DNA of 64,000 nucleotides from Oscillospiraceae bacterium (GTDB taxonomy: Bacteria; Bacillota; Clostridia; Oscillospirales; Ruminococcaceae), in contig JAJQFI010000016.1 of NCBI GenBank assembly GCA_021201235.1, positions 1-64,000 of the forward strand, read 5' to 3'. The notes under the pieces are model-generated. The model had not been told where the DNA came from. It saw nothing but the letters and a program-made list of their open reading frames with translations, and did not search any database. Positions within the stretch are counted from its first letter, which is position 1, and each line of letters begins with the position of its first letter. A program made the translations under genes and the position numbers. Of the stretch, positions 48,957 to 57,257 are shown piece by piece.

Positions 48957-48965
48957 ATTATAGCA
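48957..48965 (-). promoter_or_regulatory. Extended -10 promoter of ttcA-ymdB
   Basis: TGCTATAAT on the minus strand, about 25 bases before the start codon, with a poor -35. Confidence 0.5.
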
Positions 48966-49292
48966 CAATTCTTGCAACTTGAAAAGAGAAATAACCGAAA
49001 AAGTGAAATAAGAGAGGACAAAGTCACTCTCTTACTCCACCATTTACTTGGAACATTATATTATGAAGACAACTGTCAAAGTTAATTGGTCAGGCGTTTT
49101 GAAAAGAAATCTTATATGCGATGCTCTTTTCATCGCCTTACATTATTATATTATACCGATTTTTCTGAAAAAGTAAAGTGTCAAAATCGCCGAATATTTG
49201 CTTTTTTAAGCCCGTTTCATGTGTAAATTGCACGATTTTGAACGAGTTGATATCAAAATCTGAAACATTTATAAAGATAAGAGCCTGTGAGC

Positions 49293-49330
49293 AAAAATCC
49301 CTCCGCCCCCTTTCAGGACGGAAGGATTTA
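49293..49330 (-). terminator. Terminator of pckG
   Basis: AATCC and TCCG pair with CGGA and GGATT (49296-49328) around a GC-rich loop. On the minus strand TTTTTGC follows. Confidence 0.8.
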
Positions 49331-49347
49331 AAAACATCGGGTCAGAA

Positions 49348-51138
49348 TTACTTTGAAAGTCTTTCCTTAAGGGCATTGAGCTCGTAAGCCATTTCCTTAG
49401 GAAGCTTATCGCCGAATCTTGAATAGAACTCTTCGATGCTCTTGGTGTCTTCAAGCCAGAGGTCCTTATCGACAGAAAGCAAATCCGCGATGGTGTCAAC
49501 GGTGATACCGTCGAGACCTTCGATATTGATGTCCTCGGGCTTGGGCTCATAGCCGATAGGAGTTTCAACAGCATCGACAGTGCCTTCGCAACGGCTGATA
49601 ATCCAGTCAAGAACTCTCATGTTATCGCCAAAGCCGGGCCAGATGAAGTTGCCTTCGTCGTCGGTTCTGAACCAGTTGACGTGGAAGATCTTAGGAGCCT
49701 TGTCGCCGAGAATCTTGCCCATCTCGAGCCAGTGTGCCCAGTAGTCACCCATGTTGTATCCGCAGAACGGAAGCATAGCCATCGGGTCACGTCTTACAAC
49801 GCCTACAGCACCGGCTGCAGCGGCAGTAGTCTCGGAAGCCATGATAGAGCCGACGAAGGTACCATGCTGCCAGTTAAACGACTGGTATACGAGAGGAGCG
49901 GTCTTGGCACGTCTTCCGCCGAAGATCATTGCACTTATCGGAACACCCTGAGGATTGTTGAACTCGGGAGAAATGCAAGGGCAATTCTCTGCGGGAGCAG
50001 TGAATCTTGAGTTCGGGTGAGCAAGCTTGTTGCCGGCGGCGGTGTACTCAACACCGTTGACCTTCTCGCCCTTCCACTCGGTTGCATTAACCGGCGGATC
50101 CTTGGTGAGCTTCTCCCACCAAACGGTGTTGTCGTCATTGTTGATAGCAACGTTGGTGAAGATTGTATTCTTTCTTGTGGAAGCAAGAGCGTTATAGTTG
50201 GACTTTTCGTTGGTACCGGGAGCTACGCCGAAGAAGCCGTTCTCAGGGTTGATAGCGTAGAGTCTTCCGTCCTCACCGGGCTTGAGCCAAGCGATATCGT
50301 CGCCGACTGTCCAGACCTTATAGCCCTTCTTCTTGTATCCCTCCGGAGGAATAAGCATTGCGAGGTTGGTCTTGCCGCAAGCAGACGGGAATGCGGCGGT
50401 TACATATACAACTTCTCCGTTCGGCTTCTCAATGCCGAGGATAAGCATATGCTCGGCCATCCAGCCTTCGTTCTTGCCCTGATAGGAAGCGATTCTGAGT
50501 GCGAAGCACTTCTTGCCGAGAAGAACGTTTCCGCCGTATGCGGAGTTGATTGACCAGATTGTATTATCTTCAGGGAACTGAACTATGTATCTCTTTTCGG
50601 GGTCGACATCAGCCTTTGAATGGAGACCTCTTACGAAGTCGTTCGAGGTGTCGCCGAGGTTCTTGAAAGCGTCGGCACCCATTCTTGTCATGATAGCCAT
50701 GTTAAGCACGACATAGATAGAGTCGGTAACCTCAACACCAACCTTGGCAAGAGGCGAGCCGATAGGTCCCATGGAATAAGGAATGACATACATTGTTCTG
50801 CCCTTCATAACTCCGTCGTAAAGAGGAGTGAGCATTGCATACATTTCCTTGGGGTCCATCCAGTTGTTGGTCGGTCCTGCATCCTCCTTCTTGCTGGTGC
50901 AGATGAAGGTTCTGTCTTCAACACGAGCAACATCGTTCGGCTTGGTTCTGTGATAGAGGCATCCGGGAAGCTTCTCAGGATTGAGAGCGATCATCTCGCC
51001 GGTCTCACAAGCCTCACGACGGAGGTCATTGAGCTGATCCTCACTGCCGTCAATCCAGACAACCTGATCGGGCTTGGTCAAAGCTATCATTTCATCAACC
51101 CACTTGTTGACATTTGGGTTCTTTGTCAGTGTAGCCAT
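49348..51138 (-). CDS. pckG: Phosphoenolpyruvate carboxykinase (GTP)
   Basis: A 596-residue enzyme interconverting oxaloacetate and PEP with GTP/GDP. The kinase-1a loop FPSACGKTNLAM, the substrate region PYSMGPIGSPLAK, the metal region VGDDIAWLKPG and the GTP-type FNWQHGTFVG all place it in the GTP class and not the ATP class. The start at 51138 (MATLTKNPN) follows AAAGGAG; the frame reaches back to 51192. With ppdK 3 kb away it forms the PEP node; in fermenters the enzyme may run toward oxaloacetate and succinate. It has its own promoter and terminator. Confidence 0.96.
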   Translation of the reverse strand: MATLTKNPNVNKWVDEMIALTKPDQVVWIDGSEDQLNDLRREACETGEMIALNPEKLPGCLYHRTKPNDVARVEDRTFICTSKKEDAGPTNNWMDPKEMYAMLTPLYDGVMKGRTMYVIPYSMGPIGSPLAKVGVEVTDSIYVVLNMAIMTRMGADAFKNLGDTSNDFVRGLHSKADVDPEKRYIVQFPEDNTIWSINSAYGGNVLLGKKCFALRIASYQGKNEGWMAEHMLILGIEKPNGEVVYVTAAFPSACGKTNLAMLIPPEGYKKKGYKVWTVGDDIAWLKPGEDGRLYAINPENGFFGVAPGTNEKSNYNALASTRKNTIFTNVAINNDDNTVWWEKLTKDPPVNATEWKGEKVNGVEYTAAGNKLAHPNSRFTAPAENCPCISPEFNNPQGVPISAMIFGGRRAKTAPLVYQSFNWQHGTFVGSIMASETTAAAAGAVGVVRRDPMAMLPFCGYNMGDYWAHWLEMGKILGDKAPKIFHVNWFRTDDEGNFIWPGFGDNMRVLDWIISRCEGTVDAVETPIGYEPKPEDINIEGLDGITVDTIADLLSVDKDLWLEDTKSIEEFYSRFGDKLPKEMAYELNALKERLSK

Positions 51139-51242
51139 AGTAGTTATCTCCTTTGTTATCATTTGCGCCTGCGACGCAAGTCGCATTTGCATTGTGTTTT
51201 TTGGGTACGGAGCCGGATTTTATGTAAAATCCAAACTCTCCT

Positions 51243-51271
51243 CGAATACAATCATACACCCTTTGTGTCAA
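51243..51271 (-). promoter_or_regulatory. Promoter of pckG
   Basis: TTGACA (51266-51271) with a weak -10, TATTCG (51243-51248), 17 bases away. A perfect palindrome, GGATTTTA-TG-TAAAATCC (51215-51232), lies in the leader. Confidence 0.5.
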
Positions 51272-51361
51272 GAAATCAAGAGAAAATTATAACTTTCACC
51301 GATTTTTCAGGAATTAAATCTCTTAAGTATTTCAGTGATACACTTTGCCTTAAAAGTGTTT

Positions 51362-52057
51362 TTACGTGAAAAACACTTTTGAAAGTGCCAGTCTCAAAGG
51401 CTTACAGATTCCAATTATTATCAGCATCATTCCTAAGATAAAGAACGCCGCAAGCGGAAAGCCCGACCAACCGACAAAGCTTACGCTCTCGAAGGTAATC
51501 GAGATAAAGAGCTCTATGAGTGAGACATACACACCGGTGGCTATGAGTGTGCCGCCGACTATAAAGAGCTGTCCGCGTTTAACATAGCGCAAAAGTGTCA
51601 CCATTGTTGTCACAATTATGCCAGCGATTCCCGCAATCGGGAAAGCGAGGCTCAGAAACCATCCGCCTTGAACCGTAAGGTCGATATAGAGTAAATACAG
51701 TATTATCGTTGCAAACGCAATCGGCGTGAATATTACGGGGTTCGGATGGCGGAACCATTCGGGAAGCGCGAACGATACATACAAAATCACGAGCGCGCCC
51801 AACACATAGCCCGACCATGTGATGCCGGAAGTGATGTTGAAATCAATCATAGCTACCATGAGCGATGCCAATATAAAGCAGACTGTCACGATAAACATGA
51901 CTGCTACCCGGACGCTCTTTTTGGTTACCCGGCGAAATTCGGGATAAGGCTTTTCGCAATCATCCTGTTTTATATCGGGATGAAACACGGGAGTCAGGCA
52001 TAGAGGGCAAACATGCTCGCTGTCCTTAAGCTCCACACCGCATTTTACACAGTACAT
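51362..52057 (-). CDS. DUF6320-like zinc-ribbon membrane protein
   Basis: A 231-residue protein. A zinc ribbon with two CxxC pairs (Cys3/Cys6 and Cys17/Cys20) comes first, then about six membrane helices (residues 50-225). I recall this layout as DUF6320, which is found beside hydrolase or alcohol-acetyltransferase genes in Clostridia; no function is known. It lies 17 bases after the hydrolase/acyltransferase fusion gene and is surely co-transcribed with it. The domain name is from memory and should be treated as probable. Confidence 0.65.
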   Translation of the reverse strand: MYCVKCGVELKDSEHVCPLCLTPVFHPDIKQDDCEKPYPEFRRVTKKSVRVAVMFIVTVCFILASLMVAMIDFNITSGITWSGYVLGALVILYVSFALPEWFRHPNPVIFTPIAFATIILYLLYIDLTVQGGWFLSLAFPIAGIAGIIVTTMVTLLRYVKRGQLFIVGGTLIATGVYVSLIELFISITFESVSFVGWSGFPLAAFFILGMMLIIIGICKPLRLALSKVFFT

Positions 52058-52074
52058 AAATCCACCTCCCGGGG

Positions 52075-54228
52075 TTATTCGGCATCGCGTCGGTTGCTTT
52101 CCACGGTGACCTTGAAGCCGAGTTTTACAAGGTTTGTGAAAAAGATTCTTTCGAGCTCCGGCGCTACCGAGCTTCTTACAATATTAATTCTCATTTTGTC
52201 GCCATACGAGCAGACACCGCAGTTAAATGGTGACGAGGAGCGCACTCCCGTTGAAAAATCGAAGTATCTGATATACTTTTTCATCTCCTCTGGGAGGTCA
52301 ATCATGCCTAAGTTCGATATCGAAAGGCAGGACTGCCCTTCTCCAAGCTGATAGAAAGCGATTCGCATGCCGATGTTTTTGATGAACAGAGGAACGACCT
52401 TGATTCCCATCACGAGCTCTGCATTGACATTCGGTGTGAACACCGCCTGCATGTTCTTCTTTGTGAGCTGTAGCGATAGCTGATGACTGACTATCGAGAG
52501 GATTTCGTTGAGTTCATATTCTCCCATTCTCGGGTCTACACCGACATTTACAAAAAGTGCGAAATTGCGCATGGTTTTGCTCGGGAAAAGTCTCCGAAGA
52601 TTTACGGGAATCTGAACCCTGACAATCTTTTGTTTGCTACGCTTTTTCTGATGGAAATTCTGCATCTCGATAAGCGACATTAACATTACAGCCGCCAGAA
52701 ATGCCGTTACAGTCACTCCCCTGCTCTTTGCGGCTTCGTGTATGGCGTTTGCGTCGAGCGTTCCCGTCGTGATATTGATAAAGCCGTCTGGCTCGGGAGT
52801 GCCCTTGAGGCGGTATGACTTGCTGAAATCCCGCTGTGCGCTGACCGAGCCCCTGTTTTTCAGGAAGCTGTCTTCAAGCTCCTCCGGTTCAGGATAAGCC
52901 TGCCGGTTGAGAACACCGTGTCCGTCGGGAATTCTTAAATCATGCTTCTGAGTGATATATTCGGCAAGAAGAGTTTTCAAAAATATCATTCCGCCGGTGC
53001 CGTCGGTTACGGCGTGGAAAAATTCAACAGCGATCCGATTGTTATAGTAGAGCACCCTTATAGCACACTTTCTTATGTCGTCAAACGGATGGCGCATGAA
53101 GGGTTGGAAACCGTCCTGAACGACAGTCGGAGGAGTTTTCAGCTCTTCGAGATAATACCAGAAGAAACCGGTTTTGAGCCTTGCGGCGATTGTCGGAAAC
53201 CTGCCGACAGTGACATTAAGAGCAGATTGCAGGACTACCGGGTCAACTCTCTCGTTAAGCTCCGCCGACACCCGGAACATGTTGTACCAACCCTTGCGGC
53301 GGGATGCGGGAAATATCTTCGCGGCGTTGTCGAGTTTGACCCACCTTGCTGTGGAAATCGGTATCAGACTGCCGATAAAATCTCTTATAACCTCGTAATC
53401 GGATTTACGCTCTTTTACATCATACAGAACATAGGCGTGCCACATTCTACCGGCAATTATAAGCTTCGAGCGATTGCCGCTATCAAGAAGCTTCTTATGC
53501 AGTCTTGTCGAATCGTCAAGGAGAATTTCGTCGCCGCCGACAAATATAAGCGATGGCGGAAGCTTGGTGCCATCCTCAAAGAAAAGCGGCGAGACGAAGG
53601 GATTTGTTCTGTCATCGGAATAGCTATCGGCATAAAACTCGAGCTGTTCAAAAGTAAGCGTTGGGTCGACTTCCTTATTGGTTTCATAGGATTCACCCGA
53701 AGCGGTCAGATCGGTCCAAGGAGAAATTGCGATTATTCCCGCAGGCTGAGAAAGTCCAATCTCGTTCAGCTTGAGACAAAGGCTGTAGCAAAGCCCGCCT
53801 CCCGCCGATTCTCCGGCTAAGGTGATTCTGTCGGACGGAAAGCCACTGTCTATCAGGTATTTATACGAAGCGAGCGCATCATCGAGCGCAGCAGGAAATC
53901 TGTTTTCGGGTGCAAGGCGATAGGCACAGCAGAAGACCTTCAAACCATATTCGGACGCAAGCTTTGAGCCGAAGCCTCGGGCATATTCAAGACCGCCGCA
54001 TGTATAGCCACCGCCGTGGAGATAGAGAATTACTCCGGCTGAACTGCACTCGTCCGGGATAACCCATTCGGCTGAAAAGTCCTGCCGGACAGTCCTTACG
54101 GATTTGTGCTCGACAAATGCCATGAGCTCACCAAGCAAATCCTGCCCTTTTCTCGCTTGCTCAAGTGTGCTACCGACAAGCTTCGGTTTCAAAATGGTCA
54201 GCTGTGAACGAAAGAATTTCTCAGTCAA
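52075..54228 (-). CDS. Fusion of an alpha/beta-hydrolase and a condensation-type acyltransferase
   Basis: A 717-residue two-domain protein. Residues 1-290 are a hormone-sensitive-lipase-type hydrolase: oxyanion HGGG (71-74), nucleophile Ser141 in GESAGG, Asp233 in GGDEI and His264 in MWHAY. Residues 295-717 resemble alcohol O-acetyltransferase/condensation domains: the catalytic HxxxDG is HAVTDG (405-410), followed by FLKTLLAEY. One chain can therefore both cleave and form ester or amide bonds of acyl groups; the acyl acceptor is unknown. The start is TTG 54228, fixed by GGAGGCGG. It forms an operon with the DUF6320 gene. No membrane anchor is evident in the fusion itself. Confidence 0.8.
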   Translation of the reverse strand: MTEKFFRSQLTILKPKLVGSTLEQARKGQDLLGELMAFVEHKSVRTVRQDFSAEWVIPDECSSAGVILYLHGGGYTCGGLEYARGFGSKLASEYGLKVFCCAYRLAPENRFPAALDDALASYKYLIDSGFPSDRITLAGESAGGGLCYSLCLKLNEIGLSQPAGIIAISPWTDLTASGESYETNKEVDPTLTFEQLEFYADSYSDDRTNPFVSPLFFEDGTKLPPSLIFVGGDEILLDDSTRLHKKLLDSGNRSKLIIAGRMWHAYVLYDVKERKSDYEVIRDFIGSLIPISTARWVKLDNAAKIFPASRRKGWYNMFRVSAELNERVDPVVLQSALNVTVGRFPTIAARLKTGFFWYYLEELKTPPTVVQDGFQPFMRHPFDDIRKCAIRVLYYNNRIAVEFFHAVTDGTGGMIFLKTLLAEYITQKHDLRIPDGHGVLNRQAYPEPEELEDSFLKNRGSVSAQRDFSKSYRLKGTPEPDGFINITTGTLDANAIHEAAKSRGVTVTAFLAAVMLMSLIEMQNFHQKKRSKQKIVRVQIPVNLRRLFPSKTMRNFALFVNVGVDPRMGEYELNEILSIVSHQLSLQLTKKNMQAVFTPNVNAELVMGIKVVPLFIKNIGMRIAFYQLGEGQSCLSISNLGMIDLPEEMKKYIRYFDFSTGVRSSSPFNCGVCSYGDKMRINIVRSSVAPELERIFFTNLVKLGFKVTVESNRRDAE

Positions 54229-54272
54229 TTTTCCGCCTCCGTTTCAATTTAAGTTTCATCACTCTATGCCAT

Positions 54273-54301
54273 ATTGTATCATATTCGTCGCATTTTATCA
54301 A
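54273..54301 (-). promoter_or_regulatory. Promoter of the fusion-DUF6320 operon
   Basis: TTGATA (54296-54301), 17 bases, TACAAT (54273-54278) with a TG extension on the minus strand. Confidence 0.75.
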
Positions 54302-54305
54302 GAGG

Positions 54306-54339
54306 CATAAAATCGCCGCCCCATAGACTGGGACGGCGA
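54306..54339 (-). terminator. Terminator of ppdK
   Basis: TCGCCG and CCCA pair with TGGG and CGGCGA (54313-54339), followed on the minus strand by TTTTATG, 24 bases after the stop. Confidence 0.87.
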
Positions 54340-54362
54340 AATTACAACACTTTGAGGCAGAA

Positions 54363-56996
54363 TTACTTCTTGTCCTTGATTGCAGCTTGCGCGGCGGCAA
54401 GACGGGCAATCGGAACTCTGAACGGTGAGCAAGAAACATAGTCAAGACCGATGTTGTGGCAGAACTCGATGGAAGAAGGATCACCGCCGTGCTCGCCGCA
54501 GATACCGCAGTGAAGCGAAGGTCTGGTCTTCTTGCCAAGGGTTACAGCCATATCCATAAGCTTGCCAACACCGGTGGTGTCGAGACGAGCGAACGGATCG
54601 GACTCGTAAATCTTGTTCTCATAGTATGCGGGCAAGAACTTGCCGGCATCGTCACGGCTGAAGCCGAAGGTCATCTGAGTGAGGTCGTTGGTACCGAAGC
54701 AGAAGAACTCAGCCTCAGTGGCAATCTCATCAGCGGTAAGAGCGGCTCTCGGGATTTCAATCATGGTGCCAACCTCATACTTAAGGTTAACGCCTGCAGC
54801 CTTGATAACCTCGTCAGCAGTCTTGACAACTACATCCTTTACGAACTTGAGCTCCTTGACATCGCCTACGAGAGGAATCATGATTTCGGGAACGATGTTC
54901 CAGTCGGGATGCTTGGCCTGTACGTTGATAGCCGCCTTGATGACAGCGTTGGTCTGCATAACGGCAATCTCGGGATATGTTACGGTAAGACGGCATCCAC
55001 GGTGGCCCATCATCGGGTTGAACTCATGGAGGTCGTTGATAACCTGCTTGATGTAAGCAACACTCTTGCCCTGAGACTCAGCCAGAGCTTCGATGTCAGC
55101 TTCCTCGGTGGGAACAAATTCATGAAGCGGCGGGTCGAGAAATCTGATGGTAACGGGATATCCGCCCAAAGCCTCGAAGAGTCCTTCAAAGTCTGCCTGC
55201 TGCATAGGCTCAATCTTAGCGAGAGCCTTCTCTCTTTCCTCAACGGTCTCGGAGCAGATCATTTCTCTGAATGCGCCGATTCTGTCGGGATCGAAGAACA
55301 TGTGCTCGGTACGGCAAAGACCGATTCCCTGTGCGCCGAAAGCGGCTGCCTGCTTGGCATCCTTCGGGGTATCTGCATTGGTTCTTACGCCAAGCTTCTT
55401 GTACTTGTCGGAGAGTGCCATGATTCTTCCGAAGTAGCCGGAGTTGGGATCTGCGGGAACGGTGGGGATAATTTCATCATAGATGTTACCGGTGGAGCCA
55501 TCAAGGGAGATAGGATCGCCTTCGTGGTAAACCTTGCCTGCGAGAGTGAACTGCTTGTTCTCCTCGTCCATCTTGATGTCGCCGCAACCGGAAACACAGC
55601 AGGTTCCCATTCCTCTTGCAACAACAGCGGCGTGAGAGGTCTGTCCGCCTCTAACGGTGAGGATACCCTGAGAGTACTTCATACCCTCGATGTCTTCGGG
55701 AGAGGTCTCAAGTCTTACGAGAACAACCTTCTCCTTGTTCTTACCATGCGCAACAGCATCCTCTGCAGTGAACACGATGGTGCCGGCAGCTGCTCCGGGA
55801 GAAGCGGCGATACCCTTGCCTACGGGCTTAGCCTTCTTGAGGGCGGCAGGATCGAATGTCGGGTGGAGGAGCATATCGAGGCTCTTGGCATCAATCTGCA
55901 TAAGAGCTTCCTCTTCCGTAATCATACCCTCGTCGATAAGGTCGCAGGCAATCTTGATAGCCGCCTGAGCGGTTCTCTTGCCGTTTCTTGTCTGAAGCAT
56001 ATAGAGCTTGCCGTGCTCAACGGTGAACTCCATATCCTGCATATCTCTGTAGTGATTTTCGAGGGTCTTGCAAACCTCGGTGAACTGCTTGAACGCTTCG
56101 GGGAACTTCTGCTCCATTTCGGAGATGTGCATAGGAGTTCTTACACCTGCAACAACGTCCTCGCCCTGCGCATTGGTGAGGAATTCGCCGTAAAGACCCT
56201 TGTTACCGGTAGACGGGTCACGGGTGAATGCAACACCGGTGCCGCAATCGTCGCCCATGTTGCCGAATGCCATCATCTGTACGTTGACAGCGGTACCCCA
56301 GGAATAAGGGATATCGTGGTCCATACGATAAACATTGGCTCTCGGGTTGTCCCAAGAACGGAATACAGCTCTGATTGCTTCGTAGAGTTGCTCCTTGGGA
56401 TCGTCGGGGAAGTCCTTGCCGAGCTGAGCCTTGTATTCAGCCTTGAACTGGTTGGCAAGGTTGTGAAGATCGTCGGCATCGAGCTCAACGTCGTAAACAA
56501 CGCCCTTCTCCTGCTTCATCTGGTCGATAAGCTTTTCAAAATGCTTCTTTCCGACTTCCATGACGACGTCGGAGAACATCTGGATGAATCTTCTGTAGCA
56601 GTCCCAAGCCCATCTGGGGTTACCGGACTTCTCGGCGATGACGTTGACAACGTCTTCGTTAAGACCGAGATTAAGAATCGTGTCCATCATACCAGGCATT
56701 GAAGCTCTTGCGCCGGAACGAACGGATACGAGAAGAGGATTTTCCTTGTCGCCGAACTTCTTACCGGTAATCTGCTCCATCTTCTCAACGTACTCCATGA
56801 TTTCAGCCATGATTTCATCATTGATTACACGACCGTCCTCATAATACTGGGTGCAGGCTTCGGTGGAAATTGTGAAGCCCTGAGGAACAGGAAGACCGAT
56901 ATTGGTCATCTCAGCGAGATTTGCGCCCTTTCCGCCGAGAAGCTCACGCATGTTTGCGTTGCCTTCGGTGAAAAGGTAACAATACTTTTTACTCAT
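54363..56996 (-). CDS. ppdK: Pyruvate, phosphate dikinase
   Basis: An 877-residue enzyme that interconverts pyruvate, ATP and phosphate with PEP, AMP and PPi. The N-terminal nucleotide-binding domain begins with GNANMRELLGGKGANLAEM, the swivelling phosphohistidine domain has GGQTSHAAVVARGMG, and the C-terminal PEP-binding domain ends with CGICGEHGGDP. All domains are intact and the length is standard. In anaerobes it often runs glycolytically to save energy through PPi. The plus-strand frame of 748 codons opposite it is a mirror effect of codon bias. It is a single gene with an extended -10 promoter. Confidence 0.97.
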   Translation of the reverse strand: MSKKYCYLFTEGNANMRELLGGKGANLAEMTNIGLPVPQGFTISTEACTQYYEDGRVINDEIMAEIMEYVEKMEQITGKKFGDKENPLLVSVRSGARASMPGMMDTILNLGLNEDVVNVIAEKSGNPRWAWDCYRRFIQMFSDVVMEVGKKHFEKLIDQMKQEKGVVYDVELDADDLHNLANQFKAEYKAQLGKDFPDDPKEQLYEAIRAVFRSWDNPRANVYRMDHDIPYSWGTAVNVQMMAFGNMGDDCGTGVAFTRDPSTGNKGLYGEFLTNAQGEDVVAGVRTPMHISEMEQKFPEAFKQFTEVCKTLENHYRDMQDMEFTVEHGKLYMLQTRNGKRTAQAAIKIACDLIDEGMITEEEALMQIDAKSLDMLLHPTFDPAALKKAKPVGKGIAASPGAAAGTIVFTAEDAVAHGKNKEKVVLVRLETSPEDIEGMKYSQGILTVRGGQTSHAAVVARGMGTCCVSGCGDIKMDEENKQFTLAGKVYHEGDPISLDGSTGNIYDEIIPTVPADPNSGYFGRIMALSDKYKKLGVRTNADTPKDAKQAAAFGAQGIGLCRTEHMFFDPDRIGAFREMICSETVEEREKALAKIEPMQQADFEGLFEALGGYPVTIRFLDPPLHEFVPTEEADIEALAESQGKSVAYIKQVINDLHEFNPMMGHRGCRLTVTYPEIAVMQTNAVIKAAINVQAKHPDWNIVPEIMIPLVGDVKELKFVKDVVVKTADEVIKAAGVNLKYEVGTMIEIPRAALTADEIATEAEFFCFGTNDLTQMTFGFSRDDAGKFLPAYYENKIYESDPFARLDTTGVGKLMDMAVTLGKKTRPSLHCGICGEHGGDPSSIEFCHNIGLDYVSCSPFRVPIARLAAAQAAIKDKK

Positions 56997-57060
56997 ACTT
57001 TTTTACCTCCAAGTTATTTGACCGATTTCATTCGATTTTGCCCATAAAACGGTTACAATA

Positions 57061-57089
57061 ATTATATCAGATACTTCTCATTTTTTCCA
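57061..57089 (-). promoter_or_regulatory. Promoter of ppdK
   Basis: TGA-TATAAT (57061-57069) with a weak TGGAAA 17 bases upstream (57084-57089) on the minus strand. Confidence 0.55.
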
Positions 57090-57169
57090 TACCCTTTGAA
57101 GAAAAAATATGACAAATTACAGGCACAAAATTTGTGCATTTTTATACAAAATGCAACGTAAGAATGCTC

Positions 57170-57198
57170 TTGAAAGAATTTTTCGTTTGCGCTATAAT
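57170..57198 (+). promoter_or_regulatory. Promoter of glmU-pth-mfd
   Basis: TTGAAA (57170-57175), 17 bases, TATAAT (57193-57198). Confidence 0.85.
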
Positions 57199-57257
57199 AA
57201 GTTGGGTTAGAATGAGCGTCAGAAAAAAACGCTCTTAATGCGATTATGGAGGCAGAC

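Larger units (their letters stand above)
48933..49347. other. 415-base gap with ttcA promoter, a possible small RNA and the pckG terminator
   Basis: No protein gene is visible. From left: TGC-TATAAT (48957-48965, minus) for ttcA; a bulged hairpin at 49010-49033; a small hairpin at 49118-49136 (GCGATG/CATCGC); a -10-like TATAAT at 49150-49155 on the minus strand with a weak TTTACT 16 bases before it; then the pckG terminator. Confidence 0.5.

Noticed and set aside
51215-51232. Perfect palindrome before pckG as a terminator
   Set aside because: No T-run on either strand and its position inside the leader. It may be a binding site, but nothing identifies the factor.
54456-56702. A plus-strand open frame of 748 codons opposite ppdK
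   Set aside because: It lies wholly antisense to an intact, full-length ppdK, has no ribosome site and no recognisable domain. It is a mirror effect of the codon bias of the real gene.
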